This document shows positions 1-8,121 of a DNA stretch of 42,179 bases, piece after piece. The stretch covers positions 1-42,179 of the forward strand of contig JAKQHS010000022.1 in NCBI GenBank assembly GCA_029557915.1. Direction: 5' to 3'. The DNA comes from Bacteroidota bacterium. Its GTDB lineage: Bacteria > Bacteroidota > Bacteroidia > Chitinophagales > Saprospiraceae. The stretch's first letter is position 1, and each line of letters starts with the position of its first letter. The notes under the pieces are model-generated. The model saw only the letters and a list, made by a program, of their open reading frames with translations. It was not told where the DNA came from and did no database searches. The translations under genes and the position numbers were made by a program.

Positions 1-54
1 CTTACGTTTCAATTCCTCGCTAAAAGTGCGACGCTGCCGTTCTGTTGTGCTCAT
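1..54 (-). CDS. Transposase OrfA N-terminus, IS3-like (partial, runs off window)
   Basis: Eighteen codons are visible from an ATG at 54-52, reading MSTTERQRRTFSEELKRK. The RRTFSEELKRK segment is typical of the start of the helix-turn-helix OrfA of IS3/IS911-type transposases, which bind the element's terminal repeats. The frame stays open to the window edge. With so little sequence the family call rests on this short motif alone, and the protein could be intact or broken further left. Confidence 0.5.
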   Translation of the reverse strand, partial: MSTTERQRRTFSEELKRK

Positions 55-85
55 TTTAAAATTGACTTTGTAATTCATATGTTAA

Positions 86-116
86 CGTTTTTAAGTGTTT
101 TTCAACCTTAAAAACG
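86..116. repeat. Perfect 10-bp inverted repeat in the IS leader
   Basis: CGTTTTTAAG (86-95) and CTTAAAAACG (107-116) are exact reverse complements separated by 11 bases. The hairpin lies between the inferred IS end and the transposase start. It may be part of the terminal region or a block to transcription entering the element from outside. Confidence 0.4.
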
Positions 117-140
117 GTCAACCTCTGTCAGGCATTGACA

Positions 141-253
141 GGTAAGAGGTAAGAGGTAGGAGGCAAGAGGTAAGAGGTAAGAGGTAGGAAGTGCGCACCT
201 CGAACCTCGCACCTCGAACCTCTAACCTCTTACCTCTAACCTCTTACCTCTAA
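141..253. repeat. Heptamer tandem repeats in two inverted arms
   Basis: The left arm (141-189) is seven 7-bp units of the type GGTAAGA, with variants GGTAGGA and GGCAAGA. A 7-base spacer, AGTGCGC, follows. The right arm (197-252) is eight units of the type ACCTCTA/ACCTCTT, with ACCTCGA and ACCTCGC variants nearest the spacer. The arms are largely reverse complements, so the tract can fold into a long imperfect hairpin. It ends two bases before the mltG stop codon (255-257, minus strand), so it may also act as that gene's transcript end. Confidence 0.8.
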
Positions 254-254
254 A

Positions 255-1286
255 CTACCTGATATCCTGCTGATTCATCCATTCATGAAACAACCTGGCA
301 TTGCGGCTGTGCTGGGCATGGGTGGCCGCAAAGGCATGTTGTCCGGTGTACCCTGGTTTGGCGCAGAAAAAAAGATAATCATGGTTTTCCGCGTTGAGGA
401 CCGCGTCGATGCTTTCTATCGAAGCGATGGAGATGGGCCCTGGCGGAAGGCCATCATGGAGATAAGTATTATATGGGGACTCAAAACTGAGGTCGGCATG
501 TAAAACCCTCTGTTGGGTAAATGCTTTTTTGGCAAAGACGACCGTGGGGTCGGCTTGCAGGCGGATCCCGTTTTTCAGGCGGTTGAGGTAAACTCCCGCT
601 ATCGTGGGTTTTTCCGGTCCGTGATTGGTCTCCTTTTCCACGATGCTGGCCAGGGTGTAGGCTTCCTCAGGGCTCAGTCCTTTTTTTGAAGCCAGGCTTT
701 TGCGGTTGTTGCGGGACCAGAACCTGTCCGATTCCTGTTTCATGCGCAATAGGAAATTGCGGGGGCTGATATTCCAGTAAACTTCGTAGGTATTGGGAAT
801 AAAAATACACATGGCGTGATCGCGGGTGAGCCCTATGGTCTGGAGGAAATGTTCACTGTACAGGGTGTCCAGCATGGACCGGGTATCGGTTTCGATGTCA
901 TCCTCCGTTTTGCGAAGAATCTCGTCCGGGGTGCGTCCTTCATAGATGACCACTTTTACCGGGGTCTGGTTTCCGCTTCGAAGGAGCCGGACCAGGCTGA
1001 TGTTATTCATGCCTGGGGTCAGGACATATCTGCCCGGTTTGACGGATTTATCGGAGTAACCCATTTTACGCGACAACCATTTAAAGCCGTTTACCCTTTT
1101 TAACTGCTTGTTTTGCTGGAGTTGGAAGACGACATCCTCAAAAGTGGATCCCGTCCTGATCTTCAGGTCGGTATTTTGCAAGGGGTCAAACAAAACCGGG
1201 GAAAACAACTGGTCATAATAATAATAGGCGACAAGCCCTCCGGCCAGGATTCCAACTATAAGAAGGTTCCTTACTGTACGTTTCAT
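255..1286 (-). CDS. mltG: Endolytic murein transglycosylase MltG (YceG-like)
   Basis: This 343-residue protein is predicted to cleave nascent peptidoglycan strands in the periplasm and so set glycan chain length. A single N-terminal membrane segment (about residues 6-24) anchors it to the inner membrane. The YceG signature follows, with LASIVEKET at 212-220; Glu217 corresponds to the catalytic glutamate of E. coli MltG. The downstream motif NRLKNGIRLQADPT and a C-terminal region with LPPGPISIAS are also typical. The length matches the family. The ATG directly abuts the panB stop codon (TGA then ATG, no gap), so the two are almost certainly co-transcribed and perhaps translationally coupled, although their functions are unrelated. 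Confidence 0.95.
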   Translation of the reverse strand: MKRTVRNLLIVGILAGGLVAYYYYDQLFSPVLFDPLQNTDLKIRTGSTFEDVVFQLQQNKQLKRVNGFKWLSRKMGYSDKSVKPGRYVLTPGMNNISLVRLLRSGNQTPVKVVIYEGRTPDEILRKTEDDIETDTRSMLDTLYSEHFLQTIGLTRDHAMCIFIPNTYEVYWNISPRNFLLRMKQESDRFWSRNNRKSLASKKGLSPEEAYTLASIVEKETNHGPEKPTIAGVYLNRLKNGIRLQADPTVVFAKKAFTQQRVLHADLSFESPYNTYLHDGLPPGPISIASIESIDAVLNAENHDYLFFCAKPGYTGQHAFAATHAQHSRNARLFHEWMNQQDIR

Positions 1287-2102
1287 TCAATATTGTTCTT
1301 GCTCGTTGGGGAAGTTGGAAGATTTTACGTCACGGATATATTGCTGGCTGGCGTTCAGAATGGTTTCATACAGGTTGGCATAGCGCCGGAGGAACCGGGG
1401 CGAAAATCCTTTATTCAGGCCCAGCATGTCGTGGGAAACCAGGACCTGGCCATCGGTGTGCGGACCGGCGCCGATCCCAATGGTGGGGATATGAAGGGAG
1501 CCGGTGACTTCCTTTGCCAGGGAAGCGGGGATCTTCTCCAGGACGAGGGCAAAACAGCCCAGGGATTCCAGGAGCATGGCATCCTCTTTCAGCCGGTTGG
1601 CCTCCTCTTCTTCTGTGGCCCTGACGGTATAGGTCCCGAATTTATAAATGGATTGGGGAGTGAGGCCAAGGTGCCCCATCACCGGTATCCCGGCCGACAG
1701 GATTCGCCTGACGCTGTTTTCGATTTCCTGCCCGCCTTCCAGTTTTACGGAATGGGCGCCTGCTTCCTTCATGATCCGGATGGCGCTCTCGAGGGCGAGG
1801 CGGGAATTACCCTGGTAGGATCCGAATGGAAGATCCACCACCACCAGGGCCCGGCGGACCGCCCGGATCACCGAGGCGGCATGATAAATCATCTGGTCCA
1901 GGGTGATGGGCAGGGTGGTTTCATGGCCTGCCATCACGTTGGAAGCCGAATCACCCACCAAAAGGATATCCATGCCGGAGGCGTCCAGGATCCTGGCCAT
2001 GGAAAAATCATAGGCCGTAAGCATGGCTATTTTTTGCTTTTCAGCCTTCATTTCCTGAAGGACCTGGGTGGTGATGCGTTTGATTTCTTTGTGAATGGAC
2101 AT
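1287..2102 (-). CDS. panB: 3-methyl-2-oxobutanoate hydroxymethyltransferase
   Basis: PanB transfers a one-carbon unit from 5,10-methylene-tetrahydrofolate to 2-oxoisovalerate, giving ketopantoate, the first committed step of pantothenate (coenzyme A) synthesis in the cytosol. The 271-residue length is normal. Recognisable family motifs are [14 protein letters not shown] near residue 28, [10 protein letters not shown] with Asp51 (a metal ligand by analogy with E. coli PanB), [25 protein letters not shown] and [16 protein letters not shown]. It is the first gene of a two-gene minus-strand unit with mltG. A weak promoter-like TAACTTTA lies on the minus strand at 2127-2120, 18 bases before the ATG. 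The one-carbon donor links it loosely to thyA, which is transcribed divergently. Confidence 0.97.
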   Translation of the reverse strand: MSIHKEIKRITTQVLQEMKAEKQKIAMLTAYDFSMARILDASGMDILLVGDSASNVMAGHETTLPITLDQMIYHAASVIRAVRRALVVVDLPFGSYQGNSRLALESAIRIMKEAGAHSVKLEGGQEIENSVRRILSAGIPVMGHLGLTPQSIYKFGTYTVRATEEEEANRLKEDAMLLESLGCFALVLEKIPASLAKEVTGSLHIPTIGIGAGPHTDGQVLVSHDMLGLNKGFSPRFLRRYANLYETILNASQQYIRDVKSSNFPNEQEQY

Positions 2103-2474
2103 GGCGCCTGTTGAGGGGGTAAAGTTAAGGCACCGCTAAAAACCCGTTCACGGTTTAATCGGTTTTTAAATTAAAAAACCTGTTTGGCCCTGTTATCCCG
2201 ATTATATTGCGTTGAATATCAGTCATCCCGTCCTGGACGGGACCCCTCCAGGTTCTTTCGATTTGCCTGGTCTTAATCCCGACCCTGATCAGGACAAAAT
2301 AATAAATACTTGAACTCATTCAGGCTTTTCAGAAATGCCCTTAATGCCTCCGGCGATTTCGAGGTAAGGACTGTTCTGAGATTTACCGGAGAAGGTTTAT
2401 CTGGTCGGAAAACCCGCCAATCCCCGGCATCATATTAACTTTATTGATAATCCAACATTTCCTACTTTTGGCCC
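2103..2474. other. Divergent intergenic region between panB and thyA
   Basis: No gene is seen in these 372 bases. The region should hold the promoters of panB (minus) and thyA (plus). It also contains palindromes: a GGTTTTT/AAAAACC hairpin (2161-2180), TCCCGTCCTGGACGGGA (2226-2242; perfect 8-bp arms around one base) and CCTGATCAGG (2284-2293). The last two resemble dispersed intergenic palindromes, but only one copy of each was noticed in this window. Confidence 0.5.
2444..2470 (+). promoter_or_regulatory. thyA promoter, near-leaderless
   Basis: TACTTTTG at 2463-2470 matches the Bacteroidota -7 element TAnnTTTG, with a TTG 16 bases upstream (2444-2446) as a possible -33 element. The thyA ATG starts only five bases after the -7 element, so the transcript should begin at or within a few bases of the start codon. 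Confidence 0.6.
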
Positions 2475-3269
2475 ATGCAAGCATACCTTGACTTACTCCG
2501 GAAAATCCTGGCTGAGGGCAATGAGAAAACAGACCGGACCGGAACCGGTACCCGAAGCTTGTTCGGATACCAGATGCGGTTTGATTTAAGTAAAGGGTTT
2601 CCCTTGCTGACGACTAAAAAACTGCATGTCAAATCCATAATACATGAACTCCTTTGGTTTCTGAAGGGGGATACCAATATCGCCTACCTGAAGGCCCATG
2701 GGGTCAGGATCTGGGATGAATGGGCCGATCCCAAAGGGGACCTTGGGCCGGTCTATGGCCGGCAATGGAGGAGTTGGCCCTCCCCGGACGGGCGCCGGAT
2801 CGACCAGATCCAGCAAGTCCTGGATACGATCCGCCAGAACCCGGACTCCAGGAGAATCCTGGTCAGCGCCTGGAACGTGGCGGAACTGGACCAGATGGCC
2901 CTTTGCCCCTGTCATTGCCTTTTCCAGTTTTATGTCAGTGAGGGCAGGCTGTCCTGCCAGTTGTACCAGCGTTCGGCGGACGTATTCCTCGGGGTGCCTT
3001 TTAATATTGCCTCCTATGCCCTGCTCACCCATATGGTTGCCCACGTCAGCGGCCTTAAGGCGGGTGAGTTTATCCATACTTTTGGGGATGTCCATCTGTA
3101 CAACAACCACCTGGATCAGGCCATGGAACAGCTGAGCCGGACCCCAAAGGCCTTGCCCGAACTACGGATCAATCCCCAGGTGAAGGATCTTTTTGCCTTC
3201 CGGTACGAGGATTTTGAGATTATTGATTACCATCCGGATCCGGCGATTAAAGCTCCGGTTGCGGTGTAA
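2475..3269 (+). CDS. thyA: Thymidylate synthase
   Basis: ThyA methylates dUMP to dTMP using 5,10-methylene-tetrahydrofolate as both carbon donor and reductant. The 264-residue length is the same as E. coli ThyA. The active-site loop reads [12 protein letters not shown], with Cys146 as the expected nucleophile flanked by the unusual extra cysteines 144 and 148. Other landmarks are the folate/phosphate-binding RTGTGT near residue 21, GPVYGRQWR at 91-99, [21 protein letters not shown] and the [12 protein letters not shown] motif near the C-terminus. The start is supported by the promoter element placed just before it. No dihydrofolate reductase gene follows, although the two are often paired. 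Confidence 0.98.
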   Translation: MQAYLDLLRKILAEGNEKTDRTGTGTRSLFGYQMRFDLSKGFPLLTTKKLHVKSIIHELLWFLKGDTNIAYLKAHGVRIWDEWADPKGDLGPVYGRQWRSWPSPDGRRIDQIQQVLDTIRQNPDSRRILVSAWNVAELDQMALCPCHCLFQFYVSEGRLSCQLYQRSADVFLGVPFNIASYALLTHMVAHVSGLKAGEFIHTFGDVHLYNNHLDQAMEQLSRTPKALPELRINPQVKDLFAFRYEDFEIIDYHPDPAIKAPVAV

Positions 3270-3333
3270 ATCAGGGGATTAAGATGCAGCAAAACAAAAT
3301 TAATAGGTCAAGTTATGATAAATTCAATTGGTT

Positions 3334-3354
3334 TATTTAGACAATATCTAAATA
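3334..3354. promoter_or_regulatory. Inverted repeat upstream of act operon, candidate operator
   Basis: TATTTAGA (3334-3341) and TCTAAATA (3347-3354) are perfect 8-bp inverted repeats separated by five bases. They lie about 45 bases upstream of the probable actA -7 element. There is no T-tract, so this is not a terminator for thyA. The form TTTAG-N7-CTAAA is reminiscent of DtxR/MntR-family operators, but the regulator is unknown. Confidence 0.45.
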
Positions 3355-3398
3355 GGAAAATTACGAGATGAGAACTGTTAAATGAATTAACCATTGTC

Positions 3399-3406
3399 TA
3401 TTTTTG
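3399..3406 (+). promoter_or_regulatory. Probable -7 element of the act-cox operon
   Basis: TATTTTTG fits the Bacteroidota TAnnTTTG consensus. It would place the transcript start near 3412 and give a 5' leader of about 40 bases before actA. No clear -33 element is seen. Confidence 0.55.
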
Positions 3407-3453
3407 CGACGCTGATTTCAGTAAATATGGATCATTTTTTAATATAAGTTTTC

Positions 3454-4875
3454 ATGATATATAAAATGTTCAGGTTTAGCTTTTTGTTAGCTGTTTGCAC
3501 CATGGTCGTTCCGGGGCTTCTTCCGGCGCAAGGCAATCCCGATGAAGGTAAAACCCTGTTTGCGAACAATTGCGCCCAATGTCATGCCAGGGACATGAAA
3601 ACGAAAGCCACGGGGCCTGCCCTGGCAGGATTTTTGGACCGCTGGGCGGCTTATCCGCAGGAGGATCTGTATGCCTGGATCAGGAATTCCCAGGCGTTGA
3701 TTTCCCAGGGCCATCCCAGAGCTAACGAGCTGTGGAAAGAGTGGGGGCCTGTGGTAATGACCGGTTTTCCCAACCTCACCGACGCCCAGATTCAATCCAT
3801 AGAAGCTTATATCAATGGGGTGGCCGATGGTACCTATGGCGCCGTTGCCAAGGCTCCCGGAGCTGGAGCCCTGCCTGTGGAAACCAAGGCAAAAGGCCTC
3901 AGCTGGATCTGGTATGCGCTGCTGGGAATCTTACTCGTGATGGCAGCGATCCTTGGCAGGCTGATCAGCGGTCTGAATCAATTAAGCGCCCAACAGGCCG
4001 GAGAACCCCTTCCCAGGCAAAAAACCGTCTGGGAATGGCTTACCAGCAAATCCATGATCACTACCCTGATCGTCCTGGCCGTGATTCTGGCCGGATATAC
4101 GACCACCAAAAACGGGATCGCTTTTGGCAGGCAACAAAACTACCAGCCGGACCAACCCATCAAATTTTCACATGCCACCCATTCCGGGCTCAATAAAATT
4201 GACTGCCAGTTTTGCCACGATGGAGCCAGAAGAAGCAAACACGCGGTCATTCCGGCCATGAATACCTGTATGAACTGTCACAAAGCCATTGTCAAGGGTT
4301 CCCAGTACGGAACTGCGGAAATCAGCAAAATATTTGCCTCCGTCGGCTTCAATCCCAATACCGGTCAATACATCCCCGATTATGAAAACATGGCCGAAAA
4401 AGACATCGAGGTGATCTTTAAGAAATGGATTGGGGACAACCACATGACGGATAAGGAACTCAAAGCCATGGATCCCGAAGGGGAAAGACTGATGAATGAA
4501 CAGTGGCGGGGGATCAAAAACAGCCTCACCAATCCCACCAAACCCAAAATCCAGGGCCCCGTCGAATGGGTACGGATCCACAGTCTTCCCGACCATGTTT
4601 ACTTTAACCATTCCCAGCACGTAGCCGTTGGGGAGGTCGCCTGCCAAACCTGCCACGGGAAGGTGGAGAATATGGAGGTGGTCAGGCAATACGCAACCCT
4701 CTCCATGGGCTGGTGCGTAAATTGCCACCGGGAGACCGAGGTGAAAAGTTTCAGCTCCAACGACTATTACCTGGGTAAGTATGAAAAATACCACCAGGCG
4801 CTCAAAGACGGATCAAAGAAAACCGTCACGGTGGAAGATATCGGTGGCCTGGAGTGCCAAAAATGCCATTATTAA
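3454..4875 (+). CDS. actA: Alternative complex III subunit ActA, multiheme cytochrome c
   Basis: ActA is the electron-wire subunit of alternative complex III, the menaquinol:cytochrome c (or oxidase) oxidoreductase that replaces bc1 in many Bacteroidota. A signal peptide/anchor covers roughly residues 1-26. A class I cytochrome c domain follows (CAQCH at 40-44; MTGFP at 102-106 supplies the likely methionine ligand), then two membrane segments (about 150-170 and 200-217), then a multiheme domain. CxxCH motifs occur at 40, 251, 272, 397, 421 and 468, six in all. The first belongs to the N-terminal domain and five to the ActA core. The start could also be Met5. It is the first gene of the respiratory operon. 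Confidence 0.93.
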   Translation: MIYKMFRFSFLLAVCTMVVPGLLPAQGNPDEGKTLFANNCAQCHARDMKTKATGPALAGFLDRWAAYPQEDLYAWIRNSQALISQGHPRANELWKEWGPVVMTGFPNLTDAQIQSIEAYINGVADGTYGAVAKAPGAGALPVETKAKGLSWIWYALLGILLVMAAILGRLISGLNQLSAQQAGEPLPRQKTVWEWLTSKSMITTLIVLAVILAGYTTTKNGIAFGRQQNYQPDQPIKFSHATHSGLNKIDCQFCHDGARRSKHAVIPAMNTCMNCHKAIVKGSQYGTAEISKIFASVGFNPNTGQYIPDYENMAEKDIEVIFKKWIGDNHMTDKELKAMDPEGERLMNEQWRGIKNSLTNPTKPKIQGPVEWVRIHSLPDHVYFNHSQHVAVGEVACQTCHGKVENMEVVRQYATLSMGWCVNCHRETEVKSFSSNDYYLGKYEKYHQALKDGSKKTVTVEDIGGLECQKCHY

Positions 4876-4917
4876 ACAAGACGCAGCATTCACATATATA
4901 ATACCAATCATAGCAGT

Positions 4918-7900
4918 ATGAAAGATAAAAATGCCGGAATTTGGATAGGGAACAGGGATCTGAACCAGGACGAGGCCTATATCCATCAAGCAGACGAACA
5001 ATCCCGTATCCGGCCCGATGAGACCGGCGGCCTTCAATCCAACCGGAGGGACTTTCTGCGAATCATGGGATTCAGTGTAGGCACGGCCGCCCTTGCCGCA
5101 AGTTGCAAGACGCCGGTTCGCAGGGCTCTGCCTTATCTGACCAAACCCGACTCCCTGGTCCCCGGAATCGCCAACTATTATGCCTCTTCCTATGTGGATG
5201 GGGGCGATTATTGCGGCATCCTGGTTAAAACAAGGGAAGGCCGACCCATCAAAATTGAGGGAAACAGTCTTTGCCCGCTTACCGGAGGCGGAACCTCTGC
5301 GAGGGTGCAGGCCCTGGTCCTGTCCCTTTACGACACGCACCGGATTCAGGGCCCGATGGTCAGGGGTGAAAACAATTGGGAGTCCTCCTCCTGGGAGAAC
5401 CTGGATGAGCGTGTGGCGCTCCGGATGCCGGCCACCTCAAGGGTCAGGATCCTATCCAATACGATATTATCGCCGACCACCAAAAAGGCCATCTCGGACT
5501 TCAAGGTGAAATTTCCGAATACCGAAGTGGTGAGCTATGATCCCATTTCCAGTGCAGCCATCCTTATGGCCAATGAAGCCAGTTTTGGCCGGAAAATCAT
5601 TCCTTCCTATCATTTTGACCAGGCCAGGACGATCGTAAGCATTAATGCGGATTTCCTGGGAACCTGGATTTCTCCGATCGAATTCTCCAGGCAGTATGCC
5701 AAAGGCAGGAAGATCAGTGAGGTGAGCGGAGCCAAAATGTCACGGCACTTCCAGGTGGAGAGTTATATGTCTCTGTCCGGGTCCAATGCGGATCACCGGA
5801 TCCAGATCCGCCCGTCCGAACAAGGGGCTGCCATAGCTTTCCTTTACAACGCCATCGCCGTTAAAACCGGGGCTGCTTCTGTAGTCAGCCCGCCCCTGGC
5901 GGAAAAAGCGGCTTCCGCACTGTCCAAAGTTGCCGATCAGTTGATTGCCGACAAAGGGGCCAGCCTGGTGGTTGCCGGTTCAAACAACCGGGATGAGCAG
6001 ATCCTGGTGAACAAGATCAATGAAATCCTCGGGAATACCGGAACCACCATTGACCTGAATACCCCATCTTACCAAAGGCAGGGCAACGAAACGGACCTCG
6101 TCAAACTGGTGGCTGATATGGACGGCGGACAAGTGGATGCAGTAATCGTGATCGACCACGCCAACCCGGCCTATGATTACCCGGCAGCGGATGCCTTTGC
6201 CACCGCTTTCGCGAAGGTGAATACGCGCATATCCATGTCGGGCACCCTTAATGAAACAGCCAACCTCTGTAATTTTATAGCCCCCAACCATCACCTCCTC
6301 GAATCCTGGGGTGATGCCGAACCTAAACAAGGCCTTCTCAGCCTTATCCAACCGGCCATATCCCCCTTGTTCAATACCCGGCAGGCTGAACTGAGTTTGC
6401 TAAAATGGGCCACATCAGATCATATAGACTGGAAGTCCGATGCTCCTTATTATGAATATCTTAAGTCAAATTGGGTACAAAATTACCTGAATGGATCTTC
6501 CTGGGACAAGGCCCTGCATGACGGGGTCTTCAAGTACCAGGCTCCCGACCTGGCCTCTGCGGCCCCGGTTGTCATCGATCTGGCTGCCCTGAAGATCAGC
6601 CAGCCCACCAATGCCGAACAGGAAATTACACTTTTTGAAACCGTAAATATGGGTGCGGGGCAGCATGCCAACAATCCCTGGCTCCAGGAAATGCCTGACC
6701 CGGTGACCCGCTGCGTGTGGGGAAATTACCTGGCCGTCCCCGTGATGTTTGACGGGGTCAATAAATTCAAAGGGGCCTTTGACCTTGAAAACGGGGACTT
6801 TGTGAACCTGAGCGTCGGAAATACAACCATCGAAACCGCCTCCATTCAACAATTTGGGCAGCTTTCCGGCACCCTGGCCCTCGCTCTTGGATACGGAAGG
6901 ACCGTTACCGGCGCCGCAGGAAAGCACATTGGTACCAATGCCTTTGCTTTTTGCCAGCAGGCCGATGGACTCACCCAATATTATAATACGGTCGGTTCCA
7001 GCCCTGTGAAAAGCCGAAAGGAAGAAAACCTTGCCTGTGTGCAGTACCACCACACCATGGGGGTTCAGGACATCGATCGGAAAACAGGCCAGAAGATCAA
7101 CGCCGATGAAGCGGCAACCGTTTTCTTCACTTATTTTGGTTTGGCCAAACAGGGCTTCCAGGGATCGCTGGTTGAACGATCGGTGATCCGCCGGGCCAAT
7201 CTCAGTGAGCTGGAATCCTTTGTATCGGAACTGCAGGCGGAAAGAGCAGAATTCCAGCATCTCAATGAACAAACCCTTTATCCCGATTATTCCGATCTCT
7301 ACGAGCGGGGCCATCAATGGCATATGCACATTGACCTCAACGCCTGCACCGGTTGCGGGGCTTGCGCCGTGGCCTGCATGGCCGAAAACAACGTGCCCGT
7401 GGTGGGCAAACGGGAGGTAAGCCGGCATCACGAAATGACCTGGCTGAGGGTGGACCGCTATTATTACGGGGATGTAGCCAATCCGAACGTGGTCTTCCAG
7501 CCCCTGATGTGCCAGCATTGCCACAATGCGCCTTGTGAGAACGTATGCCCTGTGAATGCGACCAACCACAACAGCGAAGGCATCAACCAGATGGTTTACA
7601 ACCGTTGTGTCGGAACCCGATATTGCGCCAACAACTGTCCTTATAAAGTAAGGCGTTTCAACTGGCTCGATTATATGAAAGCCGACCTTTGGCCGATTAA
7701 CGAACCGGCTCTGGTAGAAGGAGAAGATTCTCCCTTCATGACGGACAACCTGACCCGGATGGTTCTCAACCCGGATGTGACCGTTCGTGCAAGGGGCGTG
7801 ATCGAAAAGTGCAGTTTCTGCACGCAGCGTATCCAGGAAGGCAAACTCAATGCGAAAAAAGCGGGAAGGATGCTGGAAGACGGCGATGTAAAAACGGCCT

Positions 7901-8079
7901 GCCAGACCGCCTGCCCCACGGGCGCCATTACTTTCGGAGATATCAATCATACCGCTTCGTCCGTGCACCAGCTGGCCAACAATCCCCTGAATTTCCAGGT
8001 ACTGGAAGAAGTCAACACCAGGCCTGCAGTGACCTACAAATCCAGGATCATAAACCGGGACGAAAGCATAGAGGCATGA
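4918..8079 (+). CDS. actB: Alternative complex III subunit ActB (molybdopterin-fold plus Fe-S)
   Basis: This 1053-residue protein fuses the two parts of ActB. Residues about 70-770 resemble the large subunit of complex iron-sulfur molybdoenzymes, which in this complex is thought to lack the cofactor. Residues about 800-1010 form a four-cluster ferredoxin domain, with cysteine groups at CTGCGACAVAC, CQHCHNAPCENVCP, CVGTRYCANNCP and CSFCTQR ... CQTACP. The N-terminus carries a twin-arginine motif (RRDFLRIMGF from residue 43) ending in a lipobox with Cys63, so it is probably exported folded and lipid-anchored on the periplasmic face. It lies 42 bases after actA. Confidence 0.96.
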   Translation: MKDKNAGIWIGNRDLNQDEAYIHQADEQSRIRPDETGGLQSNRRDFLRIMGFSVGTAALAASCKTPVRRALPYLTKPDSLVPGIANYYASSYVDGGDYCGILVKTREGRPIKIEGNSLCPLTGGGTSARVQALVLSLYDTHRIQGPMVRGENNWESSSWENLDERVALRMPATSRVRILSNTILSPTTKKAISDFKVKFPNTEVVSYDPISSAAILMANEASFGRKIIPSYHFDQARTIVSINADFLGTWISPIEFSRQYAKGRKISEVSGAKMSRHFQVESYMSLSGSNADHRIQIRPSEQGAAIAFLYNAIAVKTGAASVVSPPLAEKAASALSKVADQLIADKGASLVVAGSNNRDEQILVNKINEILGNTGTTIDLNTPSYQRQGNETDLVKLVADMDGGQVDAVIVIDHANPAYDYPAADAFATAFAKVNTRISMSGTLNETANLCNFIAPNHHLLESWGDAEPKQGLLSLIQPAISPLFNTRQAELSLLKWATSDHIDWKSDAPYYEYLKSNWVQNYLNGSSWDKALHDGVFKYQAPDLASAAPVVIDLAALKISQPTNAEQEITLFETVNMGAGQHANNPWLQEMPDPVTRCVWGNYLAVPVMFDGVNKFKGAFDLENGDFVNLSVGNTTIETASIQQFGQLSGTLALALGYGRTVTGAAGKHIGTNAFAFCQQADGLTQYYNTVGSSPVKSRKEENLACVQYHHTMGVQDIDRKTGQKINADEAATVFFTYFGLAKQGFQGSLVERSVIRRANLSELESFVSELQAERAEFQHLNEQTLYPDYSDLYERGHQWHMHIDLNACTGCGACAVACMAENNVPVVGKREVSRHHEMTWLRVDRYYYGDVANPNVVFQPLMCQHCHNAPCENVCPVNATNHNSEGINQMVYNRCVGTRYCANNCPYKVRRFNWLDYMKADLWPINEPALVEGEDSPFMTDNLTRMVLNPDVTVRARGVIEKCSFCTQRIQEGKLNAKKAGRMLEDGDVKTACQTACPTGAITFGDINHTASSVHQLANNPLNFQVLEEVNTRPAVTYKSRIINRDESIEA

Positions 8080-8121
8080 TCAAACTGAACTTATTATTAA
8101 GCAGCATATAAAGCAATAGAT

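Larger units (their letters stand above)
1..140 (-). mobile_element. End of an IS3-like insertion sequence (partial)
   Basis: The minus strand carries the first 18 codons of a transposase OrfA-like protein, preceded by about 86 bases of non-coding DNA. The inferred outer end lies at position 140. Read on the minus strand, the element would begin TGTCAATGCCTGACAG, a TG start as is usual for IS3-family ends, and the heptamer repeat tract begins at the very next base (141). The rest of the element, its other end and any target duplication lie outside the window. The boundary is inferred from the abrupt change of sequence character and was not compared with a known IS. Confidence 0.5.

Noticed and set aside
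141-253. CRISPR array
   Set aside because: The repeats are seven bases long and contiguous with no unique spacers, and no cas genes are present.
3454-4875. Extra heme in ActA as a novelty
   Set aside because: The N-terminal monoheme domain gives six CxxCH motifs, but as I recall Bacteroidota ActA proteins commonly carry such a domain, so it is noted but not claimed as new.
6466-7968. A 500-codon open frame on the strand opposite actB
   Set aside because: It lies fully inside actB, whose motifs and frame are certain. The opposite frame is His/Gly/Val-rich with no domain pattern, as expected from codon bias in the real gene.
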